51,120 bases of DNA from positions 52,571 to 103,690 of the forward strand of contig NZ_AOIV01000037.1 of assembly GCF_000337095.1 (NCBI RefSeq), read 5' to 3'. Below are positions 40,892-50,134 of the stretch, one piece after another (position 1 is the first letter of the stretch; the number at the start of each line of letters is the position of its first letter). The stretch comes from Halogeometricum pallidum JCM 14848 (GTDB lineage Archaea; Halobacteriota; Halobacteria; Halobacteriales; Haloferacaceae). Both the position numbers and the translations under genes were made by a program. A model generated the notes under the pieces. That model was not told the origin of the DNA. It ran no database searches and saw only the letters and a program-made list of their open reading frames with translations.

Positions 40892-41214
40892 GGGGCTCAC
40901 GAAAACGGAACGTCGGCCGTTCGGCACCGTCCCGGTGGTGGCGACGTAACTCGGACCGGGTTCGTGAGGTCGCCTACGGACCGACGCGAAGAACGAAAGC
41001 TGGCGTCACCGGGGCGGGTGACGCCGGGACAGCACGTTCGGAGCTACGATGCCGCGAAGCCGTCGACTGCACGTCCGAGACGAGAGTGACGGCCGTCGAT
41101 ATCTTCCCAGTTCGGTTATTCAGTTCTTTCGGTCGTCGGTGTTCCGCGGACGAAGTCTAAAACACGTAGTTGCGGGTGAATTGCGCCGCTGTTACGTCGA
41201 CCTCGTCGAGATCG

Positions 41215-43143
41215 CTACTCGGCGCGGGTCCACACCTGCATCTCGCCGGGTTCTCGGTTGTCCCACGCGTAGTAGGGCACCATCCTCAGCCGTGCGGACT
41301 CGGTGTCCGTCTCGTCGTCGGGGCGGTACAGCGTTCCGTCCCACCCGTCCAGCGCCGGCACCTCGCCATCGGCCTCAAGGACAGTCACTCCACCGAGCAG
41401 GTCGTCGCGACGCTTTGCGTCGATGACGGCGTTCGAAGCGAGTGCGTACTGATGGAGCGGTCGATCGTTGTCGACCGCTTCGGCGCAGTAGACGAGCGGA
41501 CCCCGTTCGACGGCGACCCGGCCCGCATCGCTCTCGACCGCCGGGTGGGCGCGAACCAGTTCGGTTTCCTGCCCGAAGCGGACCGTGATCCGGTCGCCGT
41601 TCCACTCGCCGTCGAGTTCGACGTAGGCGCCGTCGTCGCTCCGTTCCGCTTCCTCGCCGTCGATCGAGACGGACGCGTCGGTCGCCCACGCGGGGACCCG
41701 AAGGCGGATCGGGACCGCCTCGTCAGCGTCGACAGTGAGCGTAACTTCACCAGACCAGGGCAGCGAACTCGACTGGGTGAGTTCGACTTCGGTCCCGCCG
41801 ACGGTCGTCGTTACCGTGCTGCCGACGTACTGGTTGACGGTGAGTACCCCGTCGACGTTCGAGTAGACGTACCGCCCGAGCGACGCGAACAGGCGCGCGG
41901 CGTTCGGCGGACAGCAGGCACAGGTGAACCATCCCTTGCGATGGTGGTCGCCCGAACTCTCCAGGGGGTTCTCGTAGAAGAACCGCGTCCCGTCCAGCGA
42001 GACGCCGGCGAGGAATCCGTTGTACAACGTCCGCTCGATCAAATCCGCGTACTTCGCCTCGCCCGTGAGTTCGAGCAGCCGTTGATTCCAGAAGATGCTC
42101 CCGATGGCCGCGCACGTCTCGGCGTAGGCGTCCTCGTTCCTGAGGTCGTAGTCCTCGCTGAAGCCCTCGTGCTCGCGTTCGGGGCCGATGCCTCCGGTCA
42201 CGTACATCCGCTTCGTCGTCATGTTCTCCCAGAGGCGTTTCATCGACTCGAACAACTCCTCGTCGTCCGTCTCCGCCACGAGGTCGGTGACTCCCGCGAA
42301 GAGGTACATCGCTCGCACCGAGTGCCCTTCGACCTTCTCCTGTTCCCTAACGGGCGCGTGGGCCTGCGCGTACGTGCCGACGTACTCGCCGTCCTCGTCG
42401 AGGAACAGGCTCCCTCCGCCCGCGGCGGGGATGAGAGCGCCGTCGTCCCACGACCGGCCGCCGATTTCGTCGGAGTGCTCGAGTTCCCACTTGAGGCGGT
42501 CGTCGTGGCCTCGGAGGTCGACGAAGTACCGTGCGAGGTCCAGATAGCGCTCGTCGTCCGTAACCCGGTAGAGTCTGACGAGTGCGAGTTCGATCCCTTC
42601 GTGCCCCGGAACGCCGTCGATCTGGTCGCCGAAGACGTCGTCCACGTGGTCAGCGAAATCGACGGCCACGTCGAGCAGTGACTCCTCGCCGGTGGCCTCG
42701 TAGTGAGCGACGGCGGCCTCGATCAGATGACCGGCGCAGTACAGCTCGTGCATGATGTTGAGGTTCGTCCACTTCATCCCCGGCTCGACGAGTTGGAAGT
42801 ACGTGTTGACGTAGCCGGAGTCCTCCTGTGCGGCGGCGACTAGCTCGATCACGTCGTCGGCCCGCTCTCGAAGCTCGGGATCGTCGCTCTTCGCGAGTTC
42901 GTAGCTCGCCGCTTCGAGCCACTTGTAGGCGTCGCTGTCCTGGAACCACATCCCTTGGAAGCCCTCTTCTTTCCCGTCGCGGGCGCGGCGGAAGTTCTCC
43001 AGCGTCCCCGATTCCTCGAGCTGTTCGTACTGGTATTCGACCGTCACGTCGCGGTTCCGGGTCACCCAGGGCGACCAGAACTCGTCTTCGATTTCGACGT
43101 CCGATAGCTCGATCTCGTCTGTTGTCTGCGTGTATTCACTCAT
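41215..43143 (-). CDS. GH127 (DUF1680) beta-L-arabinofuranosidase
   Basis: A 642-residue GH127 enzyme; characterised members release beta-L-arabinofuranose. Family parts are IEDEFWSPWVTRN at the N-terminus, GFQGMWFQDSDAYKWLEA and LNIMHELYCAGHLIEAAVAH. The zinc/cysteine site comprises AETCAAIGSIFWNQRLLELT and GWFTCACCPPNAARLFASLG, whose cysteines include the nucleophile. It has an (alpha/alpha)6 barrel followed by beta domains. There is no signal peptide, so it is cytoplasmic. A TAATAAG element near 43240-43250 implies a leader of about 75 nt. With GH51 it would let the cell use both anomers of arabinofuranose. Confidence 0.9.
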   Translation of the reverse strand: MSEYTQTTDEIELSDVEIEDEFWSPWVTRNRDVTVEYQYEQLEESGTLENFRRARDGKEEGFQGMWFQDSDAYKWLEAASYELAKSDDPELRERADDVIELVAAAQEDSGYVNTYFQLVEPGMKWTNLNIMHELYCAGHLIEAAVAHYEATGEESLLDVAVDFADHVDDVFGDQIDGVPGHEGIELALVRLYRVTDDERYLDLARYFVDLRGHDDRLKWELEHSDEIGGRSWDDGALIPAAGGGSLFLDEDGEYVGTYAQAHAPVREQEKVEGHSVRAMYLFAGVTDLVAETDDEELFESMKRLWENMTTKRMYVTGGIGPEREHEGFSEDYDLRNEDAYAETCAAIGSIFWNQRLLELTGEAKYADLIERTLYNGFLAGVSLDGTRFFYENPLESSGDHHRKGWFTCACCPPNAARLFASLGRYVYSNVDGVLTVNQYVGSTVTTTVGGTEVELTQSSSLPWSGEVTLTVDADEAVPIRLRVPAWATDASVSIDGEEAERSDDGAYVELDGEWNGDRITVRFGQETELVRAHPAVESDAGRVAVERGPLVYCAEAVDNDRPLHQYALASNAVIDAKRRDDLLGGVTVLEADGEVPALDGWDGTLYRPDDETDTESARLRMVPYYAWDNREPGEMQVWTRAE

Positions 43144-43470
43144 CGTGTTTCTGTGGTGGTCTGCCGTTCGTTCGTCTGTCTATCCGGTGCCGCCAGCCGA
43201 GTGGTGCGGTTCGCGCCGGTGCGAACGATATCGCCGTCCCTCTTATTATGTTCAGGGGACTATCCGGGTCGTTTAGCCTGTTGTTCGGAGTGGTGTGGCG
43301 GGTGTACGTCTCCGTCATGACTGAATACGAGGCGATCGACGCCGAGAGAGAGAGGAGACGGTTCGGTTACTTCCCAAACTGCGTACCGTGAGAAAGACGG
43401 CGCGGCGGCACACCGACCCGCGTCCCGTCCGACGGTCGATGGCTCGCTCGGATTCAGCGGACGTTCGGGC
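43144..43470. other. Intergenic region upstream of the GH127 gene
   Basis: 327 bases holding the minus-strand promoter of GH127 (TATA near 43240-43250) and an ATGTTC (GAACAT reversed) at 43248-43253. A 24-codon frame at 43318-43391 is not convincing. Nothing else is seen. Confidence 0.55.
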
Positions 43471-44919
43471 TCAGTAGCTGTCGTAGACGGTCTTCTCGAT
43501 GGTGTAGAAGTCGAGTCCGGCGTCGCCCTGTTCGCGCCACGTCTCCGAGGAGGAACGCTTGACGCCGCCGAAGGGGACGTGCAGTTCCAGACCGGTCGTC
43601 TTATCGTTGACCTTCACGACGCCCGCTTCCGCCTCCTCGACGAAGCGGTTCGCCTCCGTGTGGTCGTCGGTGACGACGCTCGCCGAGAGGCCGTACTCCA
43701 CGTCGTTGGCGACGTCCAGTCCTTCCTCGAAGTCCGATACCTTGATGACGGCGACGACGGGACCGAACACCTCTTCTTGGGCGATACGCATGTCGTTCGT
43801 CACGTCGGTGAAGACGGCGGGTTCGACGAAGTACCCCTCTTCGACGTCGTCACCCTCGGGGACGCCGCCCCCGGCCGCGAGCGTCGCACCCTCGTCCTGC
43901 GCGATATCGACGTACTCCAGCGTGGAGTTCAGTTCGTCCTCGCTGACCTGCGGGCCCATCTCGTGCTCGTTGCCGGGGCCGATGTCGATGGACTCGGCGC
44001 GGTCGACGAGTTCGTCGACGAACTCGTCGTACACGTCCTCGTGGACGATGGCGCGGGAGCAGGCGGTACAGGACTGGCCGGTCGTACCGAACCCTCCGTT
44101 CGCGACGATGTCGGCCGCCTCGGCGGGGTCCGCGGAATCCATCACGACCGTCGGGTTCTTGCCGCCGAGTTCGGTTTGGACGCGCTTACCGGCGTCGGTC
44201 GCCTGCTCGTACACCATCTCACCCACCTGGCTGCTGCCGGTGAAGGAGACGGCGTCGGTGCCCTCGTTCTCGATGAACTCGCTGCCGACCGCGCTGCCGG
44301 GGCCGGTGACGACGTTGAGCACGCCGTCGGGCAGACCCGCCTCGTCGAGTGCGCGGGCGATTTCGATGACGACGCCGGGCGCTAACGACGCGGGCTTGAG
44401 GACGACGGCGTTGCCCGCCGCTAGCGCCGGCGCGAGTTTCCACGCGGGGATGGCGATGGGGTAGTTCCACGGCGTGACGAGGGCGGCGACGCCGACGGGC
44501 ATCTCGCGCGTGTAGAGGTTCGTGTTCTGCCCGCTCGCGCCCTTCACGGTGCCGCCGAGGTCGGAGGCCTTCGCCGAGAAGTAGTGGAAGATATCTATCG
44601 CGCGCTGTACTTCGCCGGACGCCTCGCCGCGGGCCTTCCCCTCCTCGGCGACCAGTTTGTCGGTCAGTTCCTCCTTGCGCTGACCGAGGAGCGTTCCGGC
44701 CTCGCGGAGGATCCGTCCGCGTTCGGGGCCGGGCGTGTTCGCCCACTCCGCTTTCGCCGCGACGGCGGCCTCGACGGCCTCCTTCGCGTCCGATCCGTCG
44801 GACTTCTGGTACGTCGCGACGGTCTCGCTCGGATTTGCCGGGTTCTGCACGTCGATTGTCTCGCCGGTCTCCGACTCGACCCACTCTCCGTTCACGTAGT
44901 TTTTCGCTGTATCGGACAT
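43471..44919 (-). CDS. xacF: 2-oxoglutarate semialdehyde dehydrogenase (XacF-like)
   Basis: A 482-residue aldehyde dehydrogenase. Motifs are VTPWNYPIAIPAWKLAPALA (cofactor site, about 148-167), VSFTGSSQVGEMV, TELGGKNP (general-base Glu) and GTTGQSCTACSRAIV (catalytic Cys, about 285). It closely fits the semialdehyde dehydrogenase that makes 2-oxoglutarate as the last step of oxidative pentose breakdown in Haloferax (XacF). It is divergent from xacA, with 132 bases between them, an arrangement that allows joint control. The alternative is another succinate-semialdehyde-type enzyme, but context favours XacF. Confidence 0.85.
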   Translation of the reverse strand: MSDTAKNYVNGEWVESETGETIDVQNPANPSETVATYQKSDGSDAKEAVEAAVAAKAEWANTPGPERGRILREAGTLLGQRKEELTDKLVAEEGKARGEASGEVQRAIDIFHYFSAKASDLGGTVKGASGQNTNLYTREMPVGVAALVTPWNYPIAIPAWKLAPALAAGNAVVLKPASLAPGVVIEIARALDEAGLPDGVLNVVTGPGSAVGSEFIENEGTDAVSFTGSSQVGEMVYEQATDAGKRVQTELGGKNPTVVMDSADPAEAADIVANGGFGTTGQSCTACSRAIVHEDVYDEFVDELVDRAESIDIGPGNEHEMGPQVSEDELNSTLEYVDIAQDEGATLAAGGGVPEGDDVEEGYFVEPAVFTDVTNDMRIAQEEVFGPVVAVIKVSDFEEGLDVANDVEYGLSASVVTDDHTEANRFVEEAEAGVVKVNDKTTGLELHVPFGGVKRSSSETWREQGDAGLDFYTIEKTVYDSY

Positions 44920-45051
44920 CACCTACCCCTTCACCATTCTCTCATACTACTCTTACGATTCTGTCACACCGTATCACGGTCGCCGGTCGCTCTACCCGAC
45001 CGCAAGACGCCGTCCACTACACTTTTGCCGGTCGGCCCGAACCTCGGTACC

Positions 45052-46143
45052 ATGTCAGTCGACGATTACCTACACGGTCTCCGCGACCGCGATTGGGAGG
45101 AGTTGGAGGAGGGGACGCTCCGCCTCGCCATGGTCGGTCTCGGATGGTGGACGCGCGAGCAGACGATTCCCGCAACCGAGGACTCGAAGTTCTGCGAGAC
45201 GACGGTGCTCGTCAGCAGCAGTCGCGAGAAGGGCGAGGAAGTCGCTGCGGACACCGAGAGCGTGGCGGCGACGCTCACGTACGACGAGTTCGTCGACGGC
45301 GAGGCGGTTGACGAGTACGACGCCGTCTACGTCTGCACGCCGAACGCGAAGCACCTCCCGTACGCCGAGGCGGCCGCCGAACACGGAAAGGCCGTCCTCT
45401 GCGAGAAGCCGATGGAGGCGACGAGCGAACGGGCAGAGGAACTCGTCGCGGCCACCGAGGACGTGCCGCTGATGGTCGCCTATCGGATGCAGACCGACCC
45501 GCAGGTGCGTCGGATGCGCGAACTCGTCGCGAACGGCGCCGTCGGCGACCCGGTGCTCGTCCACGGCCACATGGGCCAACGGATGTTGGAGTTCGTCTCC
45601 GGCAGTCCCGACCAGTGGCGTCTCGACCCCGAACTCGCCGGCTACGGCGCGTCGGTGATGGACCTCGGGGTCTACCCGCTGAACACCGCGCGATTCGTCC
45701 TCGACGCCGACCCGGTGAGCGTGACGGCGCAGATGCGCTCGGAGGACGAGGCGTTCGAGAAGGTGCCCGACCAGTACGCGACGTTCACGGTGCAGTTCGA
45801 CGACGGAACGTACGCCGCCTGCACCGCCAGTCAGAACGCCTCCCTCTCTGGACACCTCCGCATCGTCGGCACCGAGGGGGAGCTCTCCTTGGAGCACTCC
45901 TATCTCGGCATGTCCGACCAGCACCTCCGCTACCGAACGGCGGACGGACGCGAAATCGAGATAGAGGACGAACGCAGCGACGTGTTCGGCGACGAGATGA
46001 TCGAGGAGTTGGACTACTTCGCCGACCGGGTCCTCAGAGGGGAACCGTTCGCGGCCGACGCCGAACACGGCCTCCTCGACATGCGGACCCTCGCGGCCAT
46101 CTACGAGGCGGCCGAGACGGGCGAAACCGTGTCGGTGAACTGA
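45052..46143 (+). CDS. xacA: D-xylose 1-dehydrogenase (NADP+), XacA-like
   Basis: A 363-residue Gfo/Idh/MocA-type sugar dehydrogenase. LRLAMVGLGWWTREQTIPA (about 24-42) is the NADP fold and carries the GLGWWTR stretch I know from Haloferax volcanii XacA. CETTVLVSSSREKGEE, YVCTPNAKHLPYAEAAAEHG, CEKPMEAT (catalytic Lys), VAYRMQTDP and SVMDLGVYPLNTARFVLDAD also agree. It oxidises xylose, and perhaps arabinose, to the lactone as the first pathway step. CTTTTG about 27 bases before the ATG is the likely promoter element. It is divergent from xacF. Confidence 0.88.
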   Translation: MSVDDYLHGLRDRDWEELEEGTLRLAMVGLGWWTREQTIPATEDSKFCETTVLVSSSREKGEEVAADTESVAATLTYDEFVDGEAVDEYDAVYVCTPNAKHLPYAEAAAEHGKAVLCEKPMEATSERAEELVAATEDVPLMVAYRMQTDPQVRRMRELVANGAVGDPVLVHGHMGQRMLEFVSGSPDQWRLDPELAGYGASVMDLGVYPLNTARFVLDADPVSVTAQMRSEDEAFEKVPDQYATFTVQFDDGTYAACTASQNASLSGHLRIVGTEGELSLEHSYLGMSDQHLRYRTADGREIEIEDERSDVFGDEMIEELDYFADRVLRGEPFAADAEHGLLDMRTLAAIYEAAETGETVSVN

Positions 46144-46183
46144 GTCGAAGGACCGGCCGTACCAAGCGGACGACCGCGCGGAC

Positions 46184-46540
46184 TTACTCTTTTTCTCCCT
46201 CTCTGCCCTGCCGTTCGAGGATGTCGACGAGGCGGTCCGCGAACTCGACGGTCCGGGCGGGAAGGCCGTACTTCTCCGTCGTCATGTCGTACTCGCGGAG
46301 TTCCGAGACCGTCTCGGGGGTGTGGTTCAGCGACGTCGCCGTCTCGCGCACGTCGACTTCGAGGACGCCGTCGTCGGTGTCCAACCACGGCTGCGTCCGC
46401 TGTCGCTCGTCGTACTCGATTGCGTACGTCTCGCCGCCGACGGCGTCCACCACGTCGTCGACGGTGCCGACTTCCAGTCGGTCCTCGTCCGCGACGAGAA
46501 CGAGGACGCCGTCGACGCACTCCGGTTCGTATCGGTTCAT
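46184..46540 (-). CDS. Small acidic protein of unknown function
   Basis: A 118-residue acidic protein with no signal, membrane segment or cysteine motif. It begins MNRYEPECVDGVLVLVADED and has a predicted beta/alpha mix, ending in a charged helix (VEFADRLVDILERQGREGEK). I do not recognise the family. It lies between xacA and xacD on the opposite strand, 40 bases from the xacA stop and 110 bases from the xacD start. It interrupts the pathway genes and may be an unrelated passenger. The ATG at 46538-46540 was chosen because upstream codons are arginine- and glycine-rich and look non-coding. Confidence 0.7.
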   Translation of the reverse strand: MNRYEPECVDGVLVLVADEDRLEVGTVDDVVDAVGGETYAIEYDERQRTQPWLDTDDGVLEVDVRETATSLNHTPETVSELREYDMTTEKYGLPARTVEFADRLVDILERQGREGEKE

Positions 46541-46650
46541 ATCGCCTCCGTCTCCCGGGAGTGCAATAACGGCGTCGCCTGTGCTTCGGCGTCGCCGCGC
46601 GGGTCCGTATCCACAAGCTTTACTATCGGCTTTGGGGATATACGCACGTA

Positions 46651-47889
46651 ATGGTCGACTACGCAAAGCTACGCGACCCGAACGCGGAGTACACGATGCG
46701 GGACCTCTCGGCGGAGACGATGGGCATCACCAACGAACGCGGCGGCGTCCGCGACGCGGAGATAACGGACGTACAGACGACGATGGTCGACGGCAACTAC
46801 CCGTGGATTCTCGTCCGCGTCTACACCGACGCCGGCGTCGTGGGGACCGGCGAGTCCTACTGGGGCGGCGGCGACGACGCCATCATCGAGCGGATGAAAC
46901 CGTTCCTCGTCGGCGAGAACCCACTCGACATCGACCGCCTGTACGAACACCTCGTCCAGAAGATGTCCGGCGAGGGCTCCGTCTCCGGGAAGGTCATCTC
47001 CGCCATCTCGGGCATCGAAATCGCCCTGCACGACGTCGCCGGGAAACTCCTCGACGTGCCGGCCTACCAGTTGGTCGGCGGGAAGTACCGCGACGAGGTG
47101 CGCATCTACTGCGACCTCCACACCGAGAACGAGGCGGACCCGCAGGCCTGCGCGGAAGAGGGCGTGCGCGTCGTCGAGGACCTGGGCTACGACGCCATCA
47201 AGTTCGACCTTGACGTACCGTCCGGTCACGAGAAGGACCGCGCGAACCGTCACCTGCGCAACCCCGAGATAGACCACAAGGTCGACATCGTCGAGGCGGT
47301 CACCGAGGCCGTCGGCGACCGCGCGGACGTCGCCTTCGACTGCCACTGGTCGTTCACGGGCGGGTCGGCGAAGCGCCTCGCGCGCGCCCTCGAAGATTAC
47401 GACGTGTGGTGGCTCGAAGACCCCGTGCCGCCGGAGAACCACGAGGTGCAGCAGAAGGTGACCGACTCCACGACGACGCCCATCGCCGTCGGGGAGAACG
47501 TCTACCGGAAGTTCGGTCAACTCTCCCTGCTGCAACCGCAGGCGGTCGACATCATCGCGCCGGACCTCCCGCGCGTCGGCGGCATGCGCGAGACGCGGAA
47601 GATAGCGGACCTCGCGGACATGTACTACATCCCCGTCGCGATGCACAACGTCTCCTCGCCCATCGGGACGATGGCCTCGGCGCAGGTGGGCGCGGCCATC
47701 CCGAACTCGCTGGCCGTCGAGTACCACTCCTACGAACTCGGCTGGTGGGAGGACCTCGTCGAGGAGGACGACCTCATCGAGGACGGTCGTATGGAGATTC
47801 CCGAGGAACCCGGTCTCGGCCTGACGCTCGACCTCGACGCCGTGGGGGAGCACATGGTCGAGGGCGAGGAACTCTTCGACGAGGCGTAA
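46651..47889 (+). CDS. xacD: Xylonate/arabinonate dehydratase of the enolase superfamily (XacD-like)
   Basis: A 412-residue mandelate-racemase-type dehydratase. The catalytic base region is AIKFDLDVP (about 189-197). Magnesium ligands lie in VAFDCHWSF, WWLEDPVPPE and IAVGENVY, and the His acid is in IPVAMHNVSSPIG. The N-terminal capping domain holds NYPWILVRVYTDAGVVGTGE. In Haloferax volcanii XacD has the same length and dehydrates both D-xylonate and L-arabinonate to the 2-keto-3-deoxy acids. Its own promoter (GGGGATATACGC, about 25 bases before the ATG) suggests it is expressed alone but in the same regulon. Confidence 0.9.
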   Translation: MVDYAKLRDPNAEYTMRDLSAETMGITNERGGVRDAEITDVQTTMVDGNYPWILVRVYTDAGVVGTGESYWGGGDDAIIERMKPFLVGENPLDIDRLYEHLVQKMSGEGSVSGKVISAISGIEIALHDVAGKLLDVPAYQLVGGKYRDEVRIYCDLHTENEADPQACAEEGVRVVEDLGYDAIKFDLDVPSGHEKDRANRHLRNPEIDHKVDIVEAVTEAVGDRADVAFDCHWSFTGGSAKRLARALEDYDVWWLEDPVPPENHEVQQKVTDSTTTPIAVGENVYRKFGQLSLLQPQAVDIIAPDLPRVGGMRETRKIADLADMYYIPVAMHNVSSPIGTMASAQVGAAIPNSLAVEYHSYELGWWEDLVEEDDLIEDGRMEIPEEPGLGLTLDLDAVGEHMVEGEELFDEA

Positions 47890-47983
47890 CGAACCGGTCG
47901 GACGCGATCCGAACGCCGTTGCGGTCTCTTTTCTCGCGTTCGCGCCCTCAGCGACGGGTGCGGAACGGAGGGGGTGCCCCGCC

Positions 47984-48763
47984 TCAGAACGCGCTGTCGC
48001 CGAACCCGCCGTCGACGGTGGCGACTTCGCCGGTGACGTAGGAGGCGGCGTCGCTGGCGAGATAGACGGCCGCGCCGACTATCTCCTCGCGGTCGGCGAC
48101 GCGTCCGAGGGGAGCGCGTTCGTCGATTCGCTCGCGCTTCTCCGTTCCCTCGGCGTACGTCTCCTCGTTCTGCGGCGTGATGACGAACCCGGGGGCGATG
48201 GCGTTCACCCGCACGTCGGGAGCGAGTTCCTTCGCGGACGCTCGGGTGAACGCCTCGACGCCGCCCTTCGCGGCGGAGTAGGCGGGAAGGTTCGACATAG
48301 CGAGGCTGGCCGCCAGCGAGGAGATGTTGACGATGGCTCCCGACTCGCTCGCTTCGAGGGCGGGCGCGAACGCCTGCGTGACCCGGCGGACGCCGTCGAG
48401 GGCCACGTCGGTCACGAAGTCCCAGTCCTCCTCGGAGATGTCGCGGACCGTCTCCCGGGAGATGGCCCCCTGCGAGGCGACGACGATGTCGACACCGCCG
48501 AGTTCCTCGACCGCCCGGTCGCGGACGCGTTCCAGCGACTCGGCGTCCGTCACGTCGCAGGTCACGCTCGCCGTGTCGACCCCGCGGTCGCGGATGGCCG
48601 CCGCCGTCGACTCCACTTTCTCCTCGCTCCGACTCGTCGCCACCACGTCCGCGCCTTCGCTGGCGAACCCGAGCGCGATGGCCTCTCCGATGCCGCTGGT
48701 GCCGCCGACGACGACTGCACGCTTGTCCTCGACGGTAACCGGCGTGTGCTCGTACGAATCCAT
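47984..48763 (-). CDS. Short-chain dehydrogenase (SDR)
   Basis: A 259-residue classical SDR. The cofactor loop is AVVVGGTSGIGEAIALGFAS (about 15-34) and the following strand has VVASQGAISRETV. The catalytic Ser is in VNISSLAAS, the Tyr-x3-Lys is PAYSAAKGGVEAF (about 155-167), and the C-terminus is the usual YLASDAASYVTGEVATVDGG. It could oxidise L-arabinose or a keto-deoxy-sugar acid, given the neighbours, but SDR substrate cannot be told from sequence. The L-arabinose dehydrogenase of Haloferax is also an SDR, so that role is worth testing. It is divergent from the zinc dehydrogenase gene by 120 bases. Confidence 0.85.
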   Translation of the reverse strand: MDSYEHTPVTVEDKRAVVVGGTSGIGEAIALGFASEGADVVATSRSEEKVESTAAAIRDRGVDTASVTCDVTDAESLERVRDRAVEELGGVDIVVASQGAISRETVRDISEEDWDFVTDVALDGVRRVTQAFAPALEASESGAIVNISSLAASLAMSNLPAYSAAKGGVEAFTRASAKELAPDVRVNAIAPGFVITPQNEETYAEGTEKRERIDERAPLGRVADREEIVGAAVYLASDAASYVTGEVATVDGGFGDSAF

Positions 48764-48883
48764 ACCTTCGACGACGCTCCCGTCGCTCTTTATGCCTGTG
48801 GTTGCCGACCGGCCGCCGGTGCGGAACGGCCGAGGGCTGTGCCGACCGACACGCTGATTACCCTTCCGCCGGGAGTCGAACCT

Positions 48884-49927
48884 ATGCGAGGACTCACCAA
48901 GACGAGCCGCAGTCACGGTTCGCTGGAACTCGTCGACGTCGAACGGCCGACACCCGCTGCCGACGAAGCGCTGATAGAGGTCGACTACGCGGGCCTCTGC
49001 GGAAGCGACGCCGGCATCTACGAGTTCGAATCGGCGTTCGAGCGGATGGAGTTGCCGAACGTCATCGGCCACGAGTACACCGGGCGCGTCATCGAAGTCG
49101 GTGACGCCGTCACGAAGTTCGCGGTCGGCGACCGCGTCGTCGAGCGCCCGATTCGGGGCTGCGGCGACTGCTACCAGTGCGAAATCGGCGAGGAGAACGT
49201 CTGTCAGAACGCCGTGATAACGGGCGTCGACCACGACGGGGCGTACGCGGGTTACATCGCGGTCCCCGAAACGGCGCTCCATGCCGTACCCGACGGCGTC
49301 GATCCGAAGCACGCGGCGCTGGTCGAACCGACGAGCATCGGCGCGCGCGCCGTGATACAGAACTCGCGCGTGGGAGCGGGCGACCGCGTGTTGGTCGCCG
49401 GTCCGGGACCCATCGGCCAACTGACCGCCCAGATAGCCGACGCGCAGGGCGGCGACGTCGTCGTCGCGGGCGTCGGGCAGGACACCGAGTACCGCCTCCC
49501 GTTAGCCGAGGAACTCGGCTTTCAGACGCTCAACGTCGAGGCGGACGACATGGCGGCCCGCCGGGAGGAACTGACCGACGGCATCGGCTACGACGTGGTG
49601 TTCGATACGACCGGCCACCCCTCGGGGCTGACCATGGCCGTCGAGCAGGTTCGGAAAGGCGGACAGATCGTGCTCGTGGGACAGACGGGGGAGACGACGA
49701 TGCCGTACTCGCCGCTCGTCAGGTCAGAAATCGACCTCCAGTGTTCCTACGCGTCGATGTACGAGGACTTCGAGAACTCGTTCCGACTCATCGAGTCCGG
49801 CGACGTGGACCACGCGACGTTCCTCGACGACCGCTTCAGCCTGCTCGATGCAGACGAGGCGTTCGAGACGTTCCTCTCCGGCGGCACCTGCAAACCCGTG
49901 TTCGACGTGTCCGTGCTGCGGGAGTGA
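48884..49927 (+). CDS. Zinc-dependent sugar/polyol-type dehydrogenase
   Basis: A 347-residue medium-chain dehydrogenase. The catalytic zinc Cys is in YAGLCGSDAGIYEFE (about 36-50) and the His in IGHEYTGRVIEVGD (about 64-77). Structural zinc cysteines are in GCGDCYQCEIGEENVCQN. The NAD(P) fold is VLVAGPGPIGQLTAQIADAQ (about 170-189). It resembles sorbitol/threonine dehydrogenases. Placed among pentose genes next to an SDR and a sugar-acid permease, it probably oxidises a sugar alcohol or sugar acid; the substrate is unknown. Confidence 0.87.
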   Translation: MRGLTKTSRSHGSLELVDVERPTPAADEALIEVDYAGLCGSDAGIYEFESAFERMELPNVIGHEYTGRVIEVGDAVTKFAVGDRVVERPIRGCGDCYQCEIGEENVCQNAVITGVDHDGAYAGYIAVPETALHAVPDGVDPKHAALVEPTSIGARAVIQNSRVGAGDRVLVAGPGPIGQLTAQIADAQGGDVVVAGVGQDTEYRLPLAEELGFQTLNVEADDMAARREELTDGIGYDVVFDTTGHPSGLTMAVEQVRKGGQIVLVGQTGETTMPYSPLVRSEIDLQCSYASMYEDFENSFRLIESGDVDHATFLDDRFSLLDADEAFETFLSGGTCKPVFDVSVLRE

Positions 49928-50069
49928 GAAGCGAGCGGACGGACACGCGACCGCTCGGACGACCCGGACGCGAACGGCGGAACTCCCGGGTGCGACACCC
50001 GTTCTTCACCTCGACGCGCGCCGGACGGTTCGAGGTCCGTAGAGTGACCTCTTAGGTAATCCTCTCGGA

Positions 50070-50099
50070 TTTAGTTTCAGTTTCAGTAATTAGACTAAA
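50070..50099. promoter_or_regulatory. Inverted repeat upstream of the GntP gene
   Basis: TTTAGT and ACTAAA form a perfect 6-base inverted repeat enclosing a tandem GTTTCA-GTTTCA. It lies just upstream of the A/T promoter element (ATTGAATAAATAAAAAC, 50109-50125), so an operator or activator site is likely. Confidence 0.45.
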
Positions 50100-50134
50100 G
50101 AACATGCTATTGAATAAATAAAAACTATTTTCCG

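Larger units (their letters stand above)
40737..41214. other. Convergent intergenic region with two inverted repeats
   Basis: 478 bases between the ends of the IclR and GH127 genes. No coding frame was seen. It holds the inverted repeats at 40823-40842 and 40873-40891, which could end the IclR transcript. The rest shows nothing recognisable. Confidence 0.6.

Noticed and set aside
43318-43391. 24-codon frame upstream of the GH127 gene
   Set aside because: Too short to support, and it lies in the region behind the GH127 promoter without a promoter of its own.
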